A stretch of 64,000 nucleotides of DNA from Pelodera strongyloides (lineage: Eukaryota; Nematoda; Chromadorea; Rhabditida; Rhabditidae). Below the pieces are notes generated by a model. That model saw nothing but the letters and a program-made list of their open reading frames with translations. It was not told where the DNA came from and did no database searches. The translations under genes were made by a program, and so were the position numbers. How positions within the stretch are numbered: the first letter of the stretch is position 1; every line of letters starts with the position of its first letter. Below are positions 1 to 11,734 of the stretch, piece after piece. The stretch covers positions 124,001 to 188,000 of the forward strand of contig JAANDG010000227.1 of assembly GCA_036852015.1 (NCBI GenBank), given 5' to 3'.

Positions 1-1094
1 CCTGTTGTAGTGGACGAAATGCAACTAAAATATAAGACTTATTATTCACTTATTCCTCGATTTTTTCTTTGTTTCAGTATTAATCAATTAAACCGATAAG
101 CAAAAACATAGTAAATAGCTAACTGTTCCTGCATTTTAAACTTCGCGAATCGCCTCAGGCGGCGATAGCCGTCTGGTATAATATATTTGACTAAATGGAA
201 TAGATGCCTTCGTGGAACGTAATCCATACCTACGTTAGATCAGTAACCCTACCAGTAAAGATGTGAAGAAGTACCTCTCCATTAAACCTCCTCCCATCTA
301 CCGTATGCTCACTGCCCATCATGGAGGCGGGGTCTCCCCAGTGCATGTGCATCTGCTGGAGGGAGTAGAGTTCACCGTCCGTTTGGGAAGCATAGAAGGC
401 TGGAAAATACGTTTGTAGACTTTATGTTATGTACATCTGAAGATCTGGACTTCCTTCTTTGAGTGACAATACGGTTTTCTCTGTCATGGAAGTTGCACCA
501 CAGAAGAATTCGGAAAAACGTTTTCTACTTGTACTTGTGGCTGAACTTCCATCCCATATATACTGAGACTAACTGAGACTCTTATATTATGAAGCAACAT
601 CCTACGTGGTAAACGTCGAAACGTCTAAATTATATATTTAATTTTGTATTGAATGGAAAGAAAAAATTGTTAGATGTAAACTAACTTGAAAGGTCGTGGT
701 TGCCAGACGAATCAACTTGAATGCCGTGCGTTGGGAGACCCTGGAAATCGGTGTATTCCATAATTTTATAATGCAAAGAGTTCTCAGAGAGTGTGAGAGA
801 GCGACAGACAGAGTGATAGAGAGAAAGAGAAAGATAGACGAGAGACGAGAGCGAGATAGCGAGATAGAGAGACGAAAGAGCTCATAATAAGAAAGAAAAG
901 CTTAAAAATAAACTGAATTAATAATACCAACCCAAGTTAGCGTATCTCCATCATTGGGCGCGTAATTAATTTGAATCCTTGTCAGGGATCTGTTGTAGTT
1001 TATAGAGGAACTTCCAATATCCACTGGTGATTGTTGCACACAAGTACCAGCTTAAATATTCGGCTTACTAGATTCGTAACTTGACCAATATTCG

Positions 1095-1143
<49 letters not shown>

Positions 1144-1803
1144 CTCTTTCTCTCTCATCCATCTTTCTCTTGATTAGTTTAGTCTCCGTTCAAAACAGTA
1201 CATTTAACTAGCCGACTAACTATGCTTTAAAAGTATACAGAATATAGCAATTCATCATATCACGGAATAACTGAAAGAAAAGAGAATAACTAACTTTCCA
1301 TACAAGTAAGAGAAGCTATGTGTGTCGTTTCTTTCTTAAATTCTAAATTCCATCCGCTATTCGTGCAGTGAATCGACCTGCAATGTAAAGTTATTTAAAG
1401 TGGCTAGGGGGCTTGAACCTCTAACGACTTGAACCCTTGATGTATTGTTCTACTTTGGGTGAGCAGCATGCAAGCGCCACTGCTGCGAATTTAGAATGTG
1501 TGCGCCAATGGTGCGCCACACGAGAACTTTTCGTCTACTCGGATTTTTAAACCATTTTTTTACACGCGACGGTGAGAAAGATATCGTTTTATTACAGTAA
1601 GCTTACTTAATATCCTTCAACAATTTCTGTGCCGAGCTTCCATTTGTGAACTTGATATACGCAAATTTAGAAGATTTGGGACAAGAAAGCTGAGCTCCCT
1701 TACATCCAGTTCCTGAAATTGTATGTATTTTATTTTATTTCAGTCGTTTTAACACCTACATATACTGTATACATATAAATATAAAATCGATATAACGTAT
1801 ATC
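1..1803. other. Gene-free left edge
   Basis: No coding exon could be supported. The stretch holds a GA-rich run near 780-880 and a pure CT microsatellite near 1,098-1,156. A 30-bp motif near 150-180 recurs at about 19,627-19,660. A GTGCGCC-rich patch lies near 1,498-1,525, and a tRNA B-box-like sequence on the minus strand near 1,400-1,420. Confidence 0.6.
1098..1156. repeat. CT microsatellite
   Basis: Uninterrupted CT dinucleotides grade into TTTC repeats. It is simple sequence and not coding. Confidence 0.9.
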
Positions 1804-2346
1804 ATTATAACTGATAATCTCAGTTTTTCTAAGCATGTTTCGTTTGTTTGTAATCAGGCGAGGAAGAGAATGTTTGCACTATTTCGAACTCTCAAAACCC
1901 ATAAGACCAGAATTCTCGTCCTTGCCTACACTTTGTATGTACGTTCAATTCTCGAATCTGGTTCTGTAGTATTCAACCCTTATAAGAAAAAGGATAAGCT
2001 GGCTCTCGAAAAAGTCCAGCATATGTTTACTAAGCGTATTTTTATGAGATCTCACTTGCTTAAGTATAACGAAACTCCCTCTAGTAATGAAAGAAATGTT
2101 GCTTTAAACTTGGATTCACTAGTAGATCGAAGAAAGAGTGCTGATGCTAAAATGCTCCGGAAAATATTGGCCGGTAAGTGTGGAATACACTTACAAAAAA
2201 TGTACAAGTTTCGAGTTTCTATCACACGTAGAGGTAGATCAAAGGTCATTATTTCCAGAGTAATTAAAATGGTACGCAGACACTCATTCGTACATCGAAC
2301 CGCGTTAATGATTGAGAGCAATCCGACAATATTTTCCCATTCGTAG
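1804..2346 (+). mobile_element. Decayed non-LTR (LINE) retrotransposon, C-terminal RT tail
   Basis: The open frame reads ITDNLSFSKHVSFVCNQARK, then a basic stretch (RMFALFRTLKT), then SILESGSVVFNPYKKKDKLA and LEKVQHMFTKRIF. This layout (TDxLxFSxH, ARKR, the YxxxxxxILEYxSxVWxPY-like block, KVQ..FTKR) is the conserved tail just after the reverse-transcriptase domain of CR1/Jockey-like LINEs. It ends at a stop at 2,344-2,346. An AT-rich ATTATTATT tail near 2,455-2,475 would suit a LINE 3' terminus. The catalytic RT domain and endonuclease are absent, so this is a 5'-truncated dead copy. The family is well supported; the clade is inference. Confidence 0.75.
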
Positions 2347-2984
2347 CCTTCAGTTATGATCTCCTGTATATTGTTGTATTTCTTTTTTGTTCGCTTTTTA
2401 TGTCTTTGTGTATTTTATCGACAAACTGTGCGTGTACATTTTTGTGTGCGTAATAAATATTATTATTATATTATAAAGTACATCAGTGCACTTACGTATG
2501 CCATTTCCAAGAAACTCACAAAGTATAAAACTGAAGGAAAATTACCGAAGATGCCAGTTGTTGTGTAAGTAAGTTGAGTTTGACTGCACTTATTGCACCC
2601 ATTGAATAGGGGACAGGTAGTTGGGACCAAATCCTGAGGACAAGACTTGCATGCTGAAATGGGCCGCAGTTTCATTTATTTTATTTGCATCTATTGTTTT
2701 TTCCCTCTATTCTCTATCATCTCTATTCCACGATATAACATTGCAACACATTAATGAGGTGCGCGCCCACTATCTGGGCCTTTTTTCTAATTTCATTCAA
2801 ATGTTTGCACTTTGACTTTGATCGTCATAGCGCACCGCTGGGCTGGCTCACATGCCGTAGGTGGGCGGCGTAACTCTTTTTGGTCCCCGCACAAATGGTT
2901 TAACATTTCTATTGTTGGGTATTATAAACGTAAATTTAAGAAGAATATTTATAAAGAATAACGCGATTTTTTTGTGAAACTACT

Positions 2985-3285
2985 GAAATTCACGGCTTAT
3001 AGAATAATACACCACAGACACCCAGACACCACCGGACACCACTGGACACCACTCCCACTGGACACCTTCAGCTAAACATGTGTCAATTTCAAAGATTAGG
3101 TCGAAGTATGGATTATCATATCATCATTAGCATATTTACGTTGTAAACTTAGATTACTAATAATTAATCTTTACAAAATACTTCATGTTCATGCAAAAGT
3201 TAAAGTGATGTCCAATGATGTCCAGTGGTGTCCGAGTGTCCATGGTGTATTATCCAATAGGCCGAAATTCACTCACGTATATCTG
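2985..3285. repeat. Foldback element with CACC/GGTGT-rich arms
   Basis: The left arm (about 2,985-3,065) runs GAAATTCACGG then AATACACCACAGACACCC and iterated GGACACCACT units. The right arm (about 3,205-3,285) is its reverse complement: iterated GATGTCCA and GTGGTGTCC, then GGTGTATTATCC and GAAATTC. The arms differ by several substitutions. It has no coding capacity. Confidence 0.7.
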
Positions 3286-4867
3286 ATGGAGAATTCGGAA
3301 ATGGAATAATAAATCCAAAGATTCCTTGTACAAATAATACAAGACAGAGAAATACAAACATTTGTAGATCCCTAAAATAGTGGTATAAGATAAAATCATT
3401 GTGCCGTAATTTGATGTCATATATTCTCTAACGAGATACTATTGATAAAAAGTTGTATTCTCATTTTTAGTAAGGAACATTATAACCCTTCAAAAGTAAA
3501 GTTCAAAATATTTCTAGGTTCAATTAAAAGCGGTGTTTTATATATTCTGAACCTCTCGCCTACGTCGCCCCGCCCCCTTATCTACAGTAGACCCAGACCA
3601 GAACCAAGCACAACTTTTCTGCTTTCTGTCTAAGCTAAATAAATAAAAAAAGCGCAACTTTTCAATCAAAGTTATGATTTCTATCATAAGCTGAGTCACC
3701 GAATGGAGCTGTTAACCGCAAGCGGATTGATACAATTCATTGATGCTGAATTGATTGGAATATTTAAAAAAAGTCATACCCGTCGAAGTTGATCGAAGGC
3801 ATAACTTTGTCGCGATAATCCTCGAAAAAAGTTTTGCTGCAAGCACAAAGTACAACAAATATTCAGCCCAAGAATATATGTCTAAAAGCTGTCGTAGAGG
3901 CTGAGTAAGAGTATAATTATTAAAAAAGTGGCAAATTTAATTTAGCTCGTCACTAACCATCACTGAACAGCCCGAATTCGTGAGAATACGCAGCACACCA
4001 AACATATCAGCATAGGCATAGGGGTGAAAGGATATGCCATTTATCGCTTCCAGAGATGGTCGGAAATTTTGAATTTTTTATTACAATTTTGTTTAATTTC
4101 AATATTTTGACTTTGATAGATTCAAGAACAAATTATTGAAAGCCTCATTATCAGAGTACTCTACGAGGAAATTTATTTTTGAGGATAACTGTATCTGATC
4201 TAAAGTAAAGCAAAGGGCATATGCACTGACCTGTTGATTGTTGATTCAATCACTTTTCGTCCACGTCAAATATGCAAATTTAATTTGGTTGAAGTCTTGT
4301 ACCTTTAGAGAAAACAAGGCAGACACGACATCCATATTTCTGATAATTCTGGTTAATTCACTTCATGAAAAATGAGAAAAAAAAGAATAGAATGTTTGAA
4401 TTTCCGCTGTAGCTACAATAGAATACTTCATTCTGATGCAAACCAAGCAATGACATAAATACTCCTCGTATCTCCAAAAAGATAGTGTAATTTCATGGAT
4501 AAGAGGTATTTGAGATCCAATGGGAAAACTCTGCTCAGATGCTGCACCTTTGTGGCACGCAAGAGGAGAGCAGAGCTGCAGAGCCACCGTACGCGTACCC
4601 ACATTTTCTTCGCTTTTCAATAAATAATCTTTGTCCTTCCGATTCTCGCTCCTTTGCTTTGTCTTCATTTACATTCTCGGGCACCCTTGTACACCTTTTA
4701 TTTTATTTTCGTGTCCAGTCCAGACAACGACATAAAACCAATAAACCATATTATATTTTAGTTTAAATGAATAAACGACAAACCATATTATATTCAGCTT
4801 TGTTTGTTCTATGGACGTGTCCTTTTTAATTTTCATAAACCATACTCATTTTGAACTGTGCTCACAA

Positions 4868-4886
4868 GAGAGAGAGAGAGAGAGAC

Positions 4887-4926
<40 letters not shown>

Positions 4927-5030
4927 TTGGAGAGAGAAAAAGACATCAGAGAGAGGGTGCAAGAGAGTTACAGAGAGGAAAAGAGAGAGAGAGAGGGAGA
5001 GAGAGAGGAAGAGAAAGAGAGAGAGATAAT
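4868..5030. repeat. GA microsatellite
   Basis: About 160 bp of nearly pure GA dinucleotides with occasional CAGA and GGA interruptions. The overlapping long frames on both strands are simple-sequence artefacts. Confidence 0.95.
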
Positions 5031-5373
5031 CCCAATGCACCGTGTTTCCGTGCTCCAGCACTCAGCCTGTATCTATTTGACATCACGTGAATCACCTATT
5101 ATTTCAGGACTCACACCCCCCACTTTTTTTCAGAAATTTCCTTTTTTTTTCAATGAGAAACACTTTTTAAAGTTAACAGATTTCGTAAAAGGTAAACGAT
5201 GATTTCTTCAAATCCACCAACAATCATCAGCTTCTTGCTTCATAGAATTCAGGATTTCTTTCTATGCATTGTAATAATGCCCTATGTCCTATCGCCTATC
5301 ATGCCCTACCACCGGCAATACAGTAATCGAAAAAGCATTTACTACCCGTTTATGCACAAATCAAATACACATT

Positions 5374-5520
5374 AGCCCGTATTCTCGGGTCGACGGAAAC
5401 GTTCCGTTTGGGAAATCCTTTGTATGCAAATTTCTCGACTATCTAGACTAGCTTGAGGAAAAATTTGCATACGAATGAGCTCCCAAACGGAACATTCCCG
5501 TCGACCCGAGAATACGGGCT
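5374..5520. mobile_element. 147-bp palindromic MITE
   Basis: The terminal inverted repeats are nearly perfect for about 40 bp. AGCCCGTATTCTCGGGTCGA opens the element and its reverse complement closes it, and the inner arms match through CCGTTTGGGA and TTTGCATA. The flanks (ATT before, ATTA after) suggest a short target duplication. It lies about 34 bp past the stop codon of the sulfotransferase gene, so it may fall in or beside that 3' UTR. Confidence 0.8.
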
Positions 5521-5553
5521 ATTAATAATAACAATACTGCGGAAAGAAACAAT

Positions 5554-8500
5554 TTACAATTCCGGCAATTGATACCCTAACGTGACATAATCGTAATAAT
5601 ACAATTTCACTAATAGTTCCCTAATTCGTCTGTTTGTTCGAATTTGTTCCATGTAAACGAGGCGCTCTTTCCGATTGTACGTCTCGTGGAAAGTTCTGCC
5701 CGAGAGAACCTGGAATTAGCAGTGGGTATACATTTTTATGGGTTGAATCTCGCACCCGAACCGGGCAACATGAGCTTGGCGCACCTGTGGCACATTCTGT
5801 GAAGCGCGATATGTGAGCCACTAGTGCGCCACATGGAATTCTTTGATATTGACCGCATTAGATGCGAAAAAAGTGCGCACACAGAAGTTGTTGCGCAGCA
5901 AAGCGAGAAATCTTTCTTTGTAATGACGGGATTCGATTGCTCATAGTTTATTACCTGTGTTTCTATATGTTCCATAACTCCGGCTGGCACTCCTCTTTTA
6001 TTGAAAATGGTCTTTATCGACTGAAGAAGTGGCCTGACTGATTCACCAGAATAGTGTAAAAATCGATAATCGGAAGCGTGATCGGCCATCTCGCAGAACC
6101 TGAAATCTGCTACGATAGCCAAGTGGTTACCGCGATGGATTAAAGGCATAGGTTCACCTCGAATTGCACCTTTTTTTATAATTTATGTTGATAGTATGAC
6201 CTATGACGGTCAAAATGCGAAAATTGCAGTAAATTTCCTTTGCTCCCCGTAGTAGGAGAGCTTGCTCAAAAAAAGCTAAACTACCTCGAATCTATAAAGC
6301 AATTGGAGTACCGCAGCCATGGTATGTGGGAAATAGCGCAGCCGGGCTGGAGACGCTAGAAAATACAGGGCCCTTTTATCATCCTCTGTCTATCACAACA
6401 ATATCTGCACCTCCAGTCCTCCTGCGCTATTTCCCACATTCCATGGCTGCGGTACTCCAATTGTTTTATAGATTCGAGGTAGTTTAGCTTTTTTTGAGCA
6501 AGCTCTCCTACTACGGGGAGCAAAGGAAATTTACTGCAATTTTCGCATTTTGACCGTCATAGGTCATACTATCAACATAAATTATAAAAAAGGTGCAATT
6601 CGAGGTGAACCTATCCCTTTAATGGGACAACAACGAGAGTTCGACTCTCGGGAGAGCACATCTCCACACCCATATATTGAAACGTATGTTGAACATCTCT
6701 ACACCCATATATTGAAACGTATGTTGAACATCCCTGCACCTATTTATTGAAACGTATGTTGAACATCTCTACACCCATATTTTGAAACGTATGTTGAACA
6801 ACTGCATTTCCATATATTGAAGCGTATGTTACCCATATTCATACATGGAAACGTATGTTGAACATCCCTACACCTATTTATTGAAACGTATGTTGCACAA
6901 CTTTACACCCATATATTGAAACGTATGTAAAACATCTCTACTTGTATAAGCGTTGGAAGGATGGAAGGTAGTTTCGACCGTTTCATATGCGTATGCAATC
7001 TTATTTCGATACAAGTTAAATATTCTAAAAAAAATTACCAGGTCTGCGGTGCGAAATGCGCATCCTCCACTGAATATACCACGTTTCTTCCCATGGCAAT
7101 TGTTTGAAGACTTTCTAATTGCTTTTCCAGTAAACACTCAAAATCGGAGCCGCAGTTGTAACAGGCGACGTCCCGATCCACATCCCTACATTAGAATTTT
7201 AATTAATTATATTATCGCGCACCCATGGCACACTTCTGGCTGTCTTTCCGCACTTCCGCTCACATTATTTAAAGGAATCCATCTTTTTTTTTCGAAGTGC
7301 TCCCAAAAAGTGCGCCCTCGCTGTGCGCCCATTGCGTGCGCCCATTGCGCGCAATTTCCGCCCTAACAGTAAGTACGCGGCGTATCCTCAGCGTTTCACT
7401 ACTAATGCACAATTGCACAAGAAATTGTATTCTGATGATTGAAATCATGTCTAGCAATTAACCAACTAATTACGCACAACCCACATTATAATGATCCAAA
7501 TAATTAGCAAACCCACATGATACATTTATTGATGAATCCAGAGACTGCTCTCTCAGCAGGTTCTCTTGTGATAACAATCCGTTGCCATGGTTGCTTATTC
7601 TTCGGAGTTATTCTGTTGTACACACGAAATGCGGGGTATTCATTCTTTCCTTTACAATGCCTGAAGTGGAAAACAATAAGATATTACTATTTGACAAAAA
7701 CGACAAAAAGGCTGAGAATTATGTAAAGCACAAGTGAGAGTGAATCTTTCTGCTCTTACATTTAAATTCCGTTTACTGGCAAGATCATATCCAACTGCAA
7801 CGCTGCTTTTAATATACTCCGCGAAACATTTGATTTTTATATATGCTACGGCACCCGTTTCTAAGCGTTACTTTGGCAATACAATGATTTTAAGTTGGCA
7901 TGTGAATTTCACGCAGCTTGTTCGCTAGCTCTCACGTTGGGGAGCAATCAGCACAGCTCTGGTCCTCAATACCGCGCTCGCTCCCCTCTTTTTGGCCCCG
8001 GCTGCGCCCGTACTCCCAACTGCGCGGCTGCCCGGGGGTGCGCTGCGCTGTTGAGTTCCCCCAGGCCCGCGCACCCATCCGCTTAGTTTACAAACTGCGC
8101 GGCTTGCTACGCGTGCACTCAAATTTGCGCGACTCTGTGCGCGGTGCGCTGCGCACCCAGGAACATAGTAGCTTAGCTTAGGTTGGAATTAGTTGAAAAA
8201 TCAATACTGACCTCTCATTATACGTATCATTCAAAAGCCGCGGCACATTCTTCTGATAATCGACAATATCATATAAATAACAAATAATTGATGTCATAAT
8301 TGTGGAGAAATTCTTGTAAATCACACATGAAGAAATACCAAATGAGGGTGCGATCTAAAAATGCTAATTATTAATTGAGGAATGGTAAGCTAAGGTCAGA
8401 TAAGGTAAGGGTGAGGGGGCGAACTGGGGGATTGAGATGGAGCGAGAGGGAGAGGGACAGAGACAGAGAGAGAGACAGAGAGAGAGAGAGACAGAGAGAG

Positions 8501-9116
8501 AGAGAGAGGGTGAGGGACAGAGACAGAAAGAGAGAGAGACGAGAGGAGTATGAGAAAAAAATCGGAAACTATACCATTTGCCGACTTTCAAAGCTGTGGA
8601 ACTTCTGTAAAAGCGAGCAATTCTCGTACGAGGGACAATAATCGTGGAGAATCTGGACGGCAGACAGATACGAAGAGATGTTGTGATCCTGGAGAGAGGG
8701 AAAACGGTTACAGCAACACGTTGAGTATTTCTTTATTTCATTCGATGTTCAGCTCATATAGTGGTCCCCACTGGCCATCTATAGCAGCTCCAAGAACGAC
8801 GCGGCGGTATTGCCGCGCTTCAATCGTGCGCGAAAACGCTGCGGCGCACGCTTCACATTTCACTTCCAATGGGAAATAGGGCCGCAGCCAATGATGAGAG
8901 AATTGTTTCACCAAGAAAGTACAAAACACTCACCCTTTGATAGTAATCCCATGCTAAAGCATAGTTAGTAATCGTCTCTTTGAATTCTTCATCGATAGCC
9001 GCCAGATGATGTTGTAATTTATAATTGAATAACACAAGGAATAACAGCGCAAAGACAACAAGAGATACTTTAGTGCAGTCCAGCCGAACTCCCGCAGGGA
9101 TTTGTAGCCTTCCCAT
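5554..9116 (-). CDS. HFAPQTW-type carbohydrate sulfotransferase (Sulfotransfer_2 family), six exons
   Basis: Predicted Golgi type II membrane enzyme that moves sulfate from PAPS to a glycan; the acceptor is unknown. Minus-strand exons are 9,116-8,934, 8,354-8,212, 7,660-7,517, 7,185-7,039, 6,099-5,955 and 5,709-5,554. All phases join, giving 305 aa. Residues 17-30 form a signal anchor. The 5'-phosphosulfate-loop-like segment [11 protein letters not shown] lies near 74-84. The 3'-phosphate site is [16 protein letters not shown] (140-155), retaining R141 and S149. A Cys pair follows (C165, C168), then HFAPQTW (200-206), and the protein ends [15 protein letters not shown], as nematode members do. 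The exon 3 donor is GTGGGT, chosen because it is the only one that keeps phase. A TTTCAG acceptor at about 9,153 leaves a 36-nt leader, so trans-splicing is likely. The large intron between exons 4 and 5 carries a hairpin transposon and a tandem array. The family call is firm; the substrate is not. Confidence 0.9.
6144..6618. mobile_element. TTAA-flanked 475-bp near-perfect hairpin element
   Basis: TTAA (6,140-6,143) is followed by AGGCATAGGTTCACC. The mirror end is GGTGAACCTATCCCT followed by TTAA (6,619-6,622). The arms match almost base for base for about 190 bp each, around a loop near 6,335-6,415. It is related to the element at 10,075-10,282: they share the caattg-tttatagattcgagg and gcaaatttactg-type blocks. 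It sits in a sulfotransferase intron, about 41 bp upstream of the exon 5 acceptor, and carries no gene. Confidence 0.9.
6660..6935 (+). repeat. Tandem array, ~37-bp unit
   Basis: About seven to eight imperfect copies of a unit containing CCATATATTGAAACGTATGT followed by TGAACATCTCTACAC. One copy is shortened. The array lies in the same sulfotransferase intron as the hairpin element, immediately beyond it. Confidence 0.9.
7920..8165. other. GC-rich GCGC patch in intron
   Basis: About 245 bp of strikingly GC-rich sequence with many GTGCGC/TGCGCG words inside an AT-rich intron (between sulfotransferase exons 2 and 3). Several open frames cross it but none has recognisable homology or splice logic. 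Similar patches recur at about 7,310-7,360, 12,355-12,460, 18,500-18,535, 24,530-24,700, 27,740-27,870, 44,320-44,370 and 45,610-45,840. Confidence 0.5.
8440..8545. repeat. GA microsatellite
   Basis: About 100 bp of GAGA/GACAGA repeats in the first sulfotransferase intron. The long frames here are artefacts of the repeat. Confidence 0.9.
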
Positions 9117-9151
9117 AGAGTATATATTATATATACACTTGCACAGGAATG

Positions 9152-9155
9152 ACTG
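9152..9155 (-). promoter_or_regulatory. Likely trans-splice acceptor of the sulfotransferase gene
   Basis: On the minus strand ATATTTCAG ends at about 9,153, followed by a 36-nt leader and the ATG at 9,116. No upstream donor with a coding exon was found, so a spliced leader or a noncoding 5' exon joins here. Inference. Confidence 0.5.
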
Positions 9156-11734
9156 AAATATGTATAGTATGCGATCCTTTACATATAATATGATGAGTGC
9201 AATCGAGTGATTTATTGATTAAAGCTTGTGAACACATAATCAATCGAATGCATATATAAGACAAAGTTGCTCCAGTACTATTTTAACATGACTGTAAACA
9301 TTACACAACATTTATTACGAACATAGAAATACATCGCACAAGCGAAGGAATTATTTTTATTAGAGAATATAGAACTGAACAAGAAACTAGAGAACAAACT
9401 CAAAAAATAACGAACTCTAAGCTACGGTTTTCTCTCCGACGCTATTTCTATAGGTCTATAGCGGCACGTTTTGGACTACTCATAACGCGTCAATCGGAGA
9501 AATCTCATTTGTGAGATCATACGCACTGATTAAAATATGATCTGTGAAGCTATGAGGCTATGAGGAATTATTAAAATTACTGTACATAAGCATGCCATAG
9601 CCATACCATACGTAATAGTAACTATGTCTACGTACTAAATTATTATAATTATCATATTGCGCAAAAACACAAACACATATTCAATAAGGAAAAGACAAAG
9701 ACACAAAGTCATGATAGTGCAATAGGGTAGTTCTCTATTTCTCAAACAAAACTTTTTCGTAGCTTTGAGCTGCTTTGAAAACTGAGCCTGAAATCATGAA
9801 GTGATAACTTGTGAGGAACATGAGGTCGACTAGATGATACATTTAAAGCGATATAACGGCCGATTCTTGCAACGTATTTTAGTTACTCAACCATCCAATG
9901 TATTCAGATAAAACTTCGCGCACTTTCGCGCAGTTATTTCCATACACTCAGCGTCCAACGTAAAGTTCAAAAGCCGGCAGTTACAACGCTTCAAATGACT
10001 TTGGAATGTGGAAATCATGAATCATGACTGGCATAGTGTAGATATTTCTTCTAGTTTCTAGTCAGTGTATTTAAAGGGATACGGTCACTAGGAATTGCAA
10101 AACTTTAACTACGGCTGCGGTACGCCAGTTGTTTTATAAATTCGAGGCCGCTTTGCTTCTGAGCATGCTCCTGCCTCGAGGAGCATAGACAATTTACTGT
10201 AATTTTCTTATTGTGACCAGCATAGGCTATACTATCAATATAAAATATTCAAAAAGGTGCAATTCCTGGTGACCCTATCCCTTTAATAAATAATTATTAA
10301 TTAACGAGCAAAATCCCAAATATGTTTTATTAAAATCAAGCCCAATCTAGATACCCCTTTGATCTCAAAATGCACTTATTTGTATTAGCCCCTCCTCCTG
10401 CTGTACTTTTGATGAAAAGCCCCGATAACGTACGAGGAGATTTCTAAAAACGGCAGTCCCAACCTTTATAAGTTCAAATGAGCAATATTTGGGGCAAATT
10501 TCAGTTTATTGCACAGACGGAGATGCGAATCTATGCAGATTTTGCGGAAATACAAACAAAAAGCAGATTTCTGGTTTAAATTTCTGACTCTAAATGCAAT
10601 GTAGTGGGAAGTTACGTAAACTAGGAACTCAGCTTGAGTTCCATATTTTAGGCTAGGCGTAAGTTCAAATTAAGTTTTGAGTGAAGCTAATTGAGGAGAA
10701 CATCGGGTTATAACAAATTTTCTGTTGTATTGTAAACGAAATTTAAATGACGGTCGGATGCCTATGTATGATATATGCTGACTCCATGAGAATATTCTAG
10801 CTTGTGTTATTGCTGACGAACATTTCTTTGCAAAACATTAGCATCGAGTCTAATTCGCAAGTATAGTCGTTATGATAATGCACGTCAAGTTATTTGCAAC
10901 TATGGAAAATCCCAACGATTTACCGTATCCCACATAATGACATAATTCAGCTAGCGCACTTTTCTTTTCTTTTCGAATACAGAAACTGAAGCTTGTTGTG
11001 TGTTTCTTTGTCTTTTTGTCGATAAGCGTCTAGCGCAGATTGAAATCAACGCGCACGCTTCTTTCGTTAATTGTTAGCTATTGTAAGAAACGGAGCTGTC
11101 ACGTAAAAAATTGCACAAAATACTCAACCTTCATCTTACGCAATCCAAGCTCAAAGTGTTCTGGAAACTGAGCAATGATGAACATCATATATATGTAATG
11201 CAATCTTGCTATGTAAGAAAACAATCAAATAATGTAACAAAAATGTAAACTAATTTATTTTAAATAACAATGCAACAAGCCGTGGAAATTTAGCACCTTC
11301 AAAATAAGACTTTAAAATGCTAAAATAGAAATCTAGATTGTATATTTATATTAATTGCATGCAACTTTGGTCTTCTGAACTTAATAATTTACATAAAATG
11401 AGATCTAATAACAATAAAATACAAGAATGCTTTCACTCTTTCACATTCAAAATGAGATCAGGATTTTGTGTTTGAGATCATTACCCAGGAAAAGGGAAAT
11501 TTTTTCCTAAAGTTTCCACCGGCTAATATTTTAGAAGTTACTAAATTGGTTATACATATTGTATAATTATACCCTTTCACAGTAAGAAACAAATTACAAA
11601 GCCCAATACAAATGGTACTATTACAAATGGTAGTTTCAACCGTCCGAACTTATTCACTACCGGGCTAATTATGGTTAAGTATTACATTTTTACTTAAATT
11701 TAATTGGTGTTCATTGAACGTAGAACCAACTTCA
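9156..11734. other. Intergenic between sulfotransferase and DUF19 genes
   Basis: No exon was recognised. It contains one TTAA-flanked hairpin element (10,075-10,282). The remaining sequence is AT-rich with no long convincing frame. The two flanking genes lie in the same minus-strand order, but the 2.6-kb gap argues against an operon. Confidence 0.6.
10075..10282. mobile_element. TTAA-flanked 208-bp hairpin element
   Basis: TTAA (10,071-10,074) precedes AGGGATACGGTCACTAGGAA. The other end is TTCCTGGTGACCCTATCCCT followed by TTAA (10,283-10,286). The internal sequence matches the 6,144-6,618 element in several blocks, so it is a shorter, diverged relative. Confidence 0.9.

Larger units (their letters stand above)
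2347..5373. other. Intergenic, repeats only
   Basis: No gene was recognised on either strand. It contains an inverted repeat at about 2,985-3,285 and a GA microsatellite at about 4,868-5,030. The open frames over the microsatellite are simple-sequence artefacts (RERERE or SLSLSL strings). Confidence 0.6.

Noticed and set aside
4811..5202. Long RERERE/SLSLSL open frames
   Set aside because: They are translations of a GA microsatellite on both strands.
6874..7137. Minus-strand 87-aa frame
   Set aside because: It overlaps sulfotransferase exon 4 out of frame; the real exon is 7,039-7,185.
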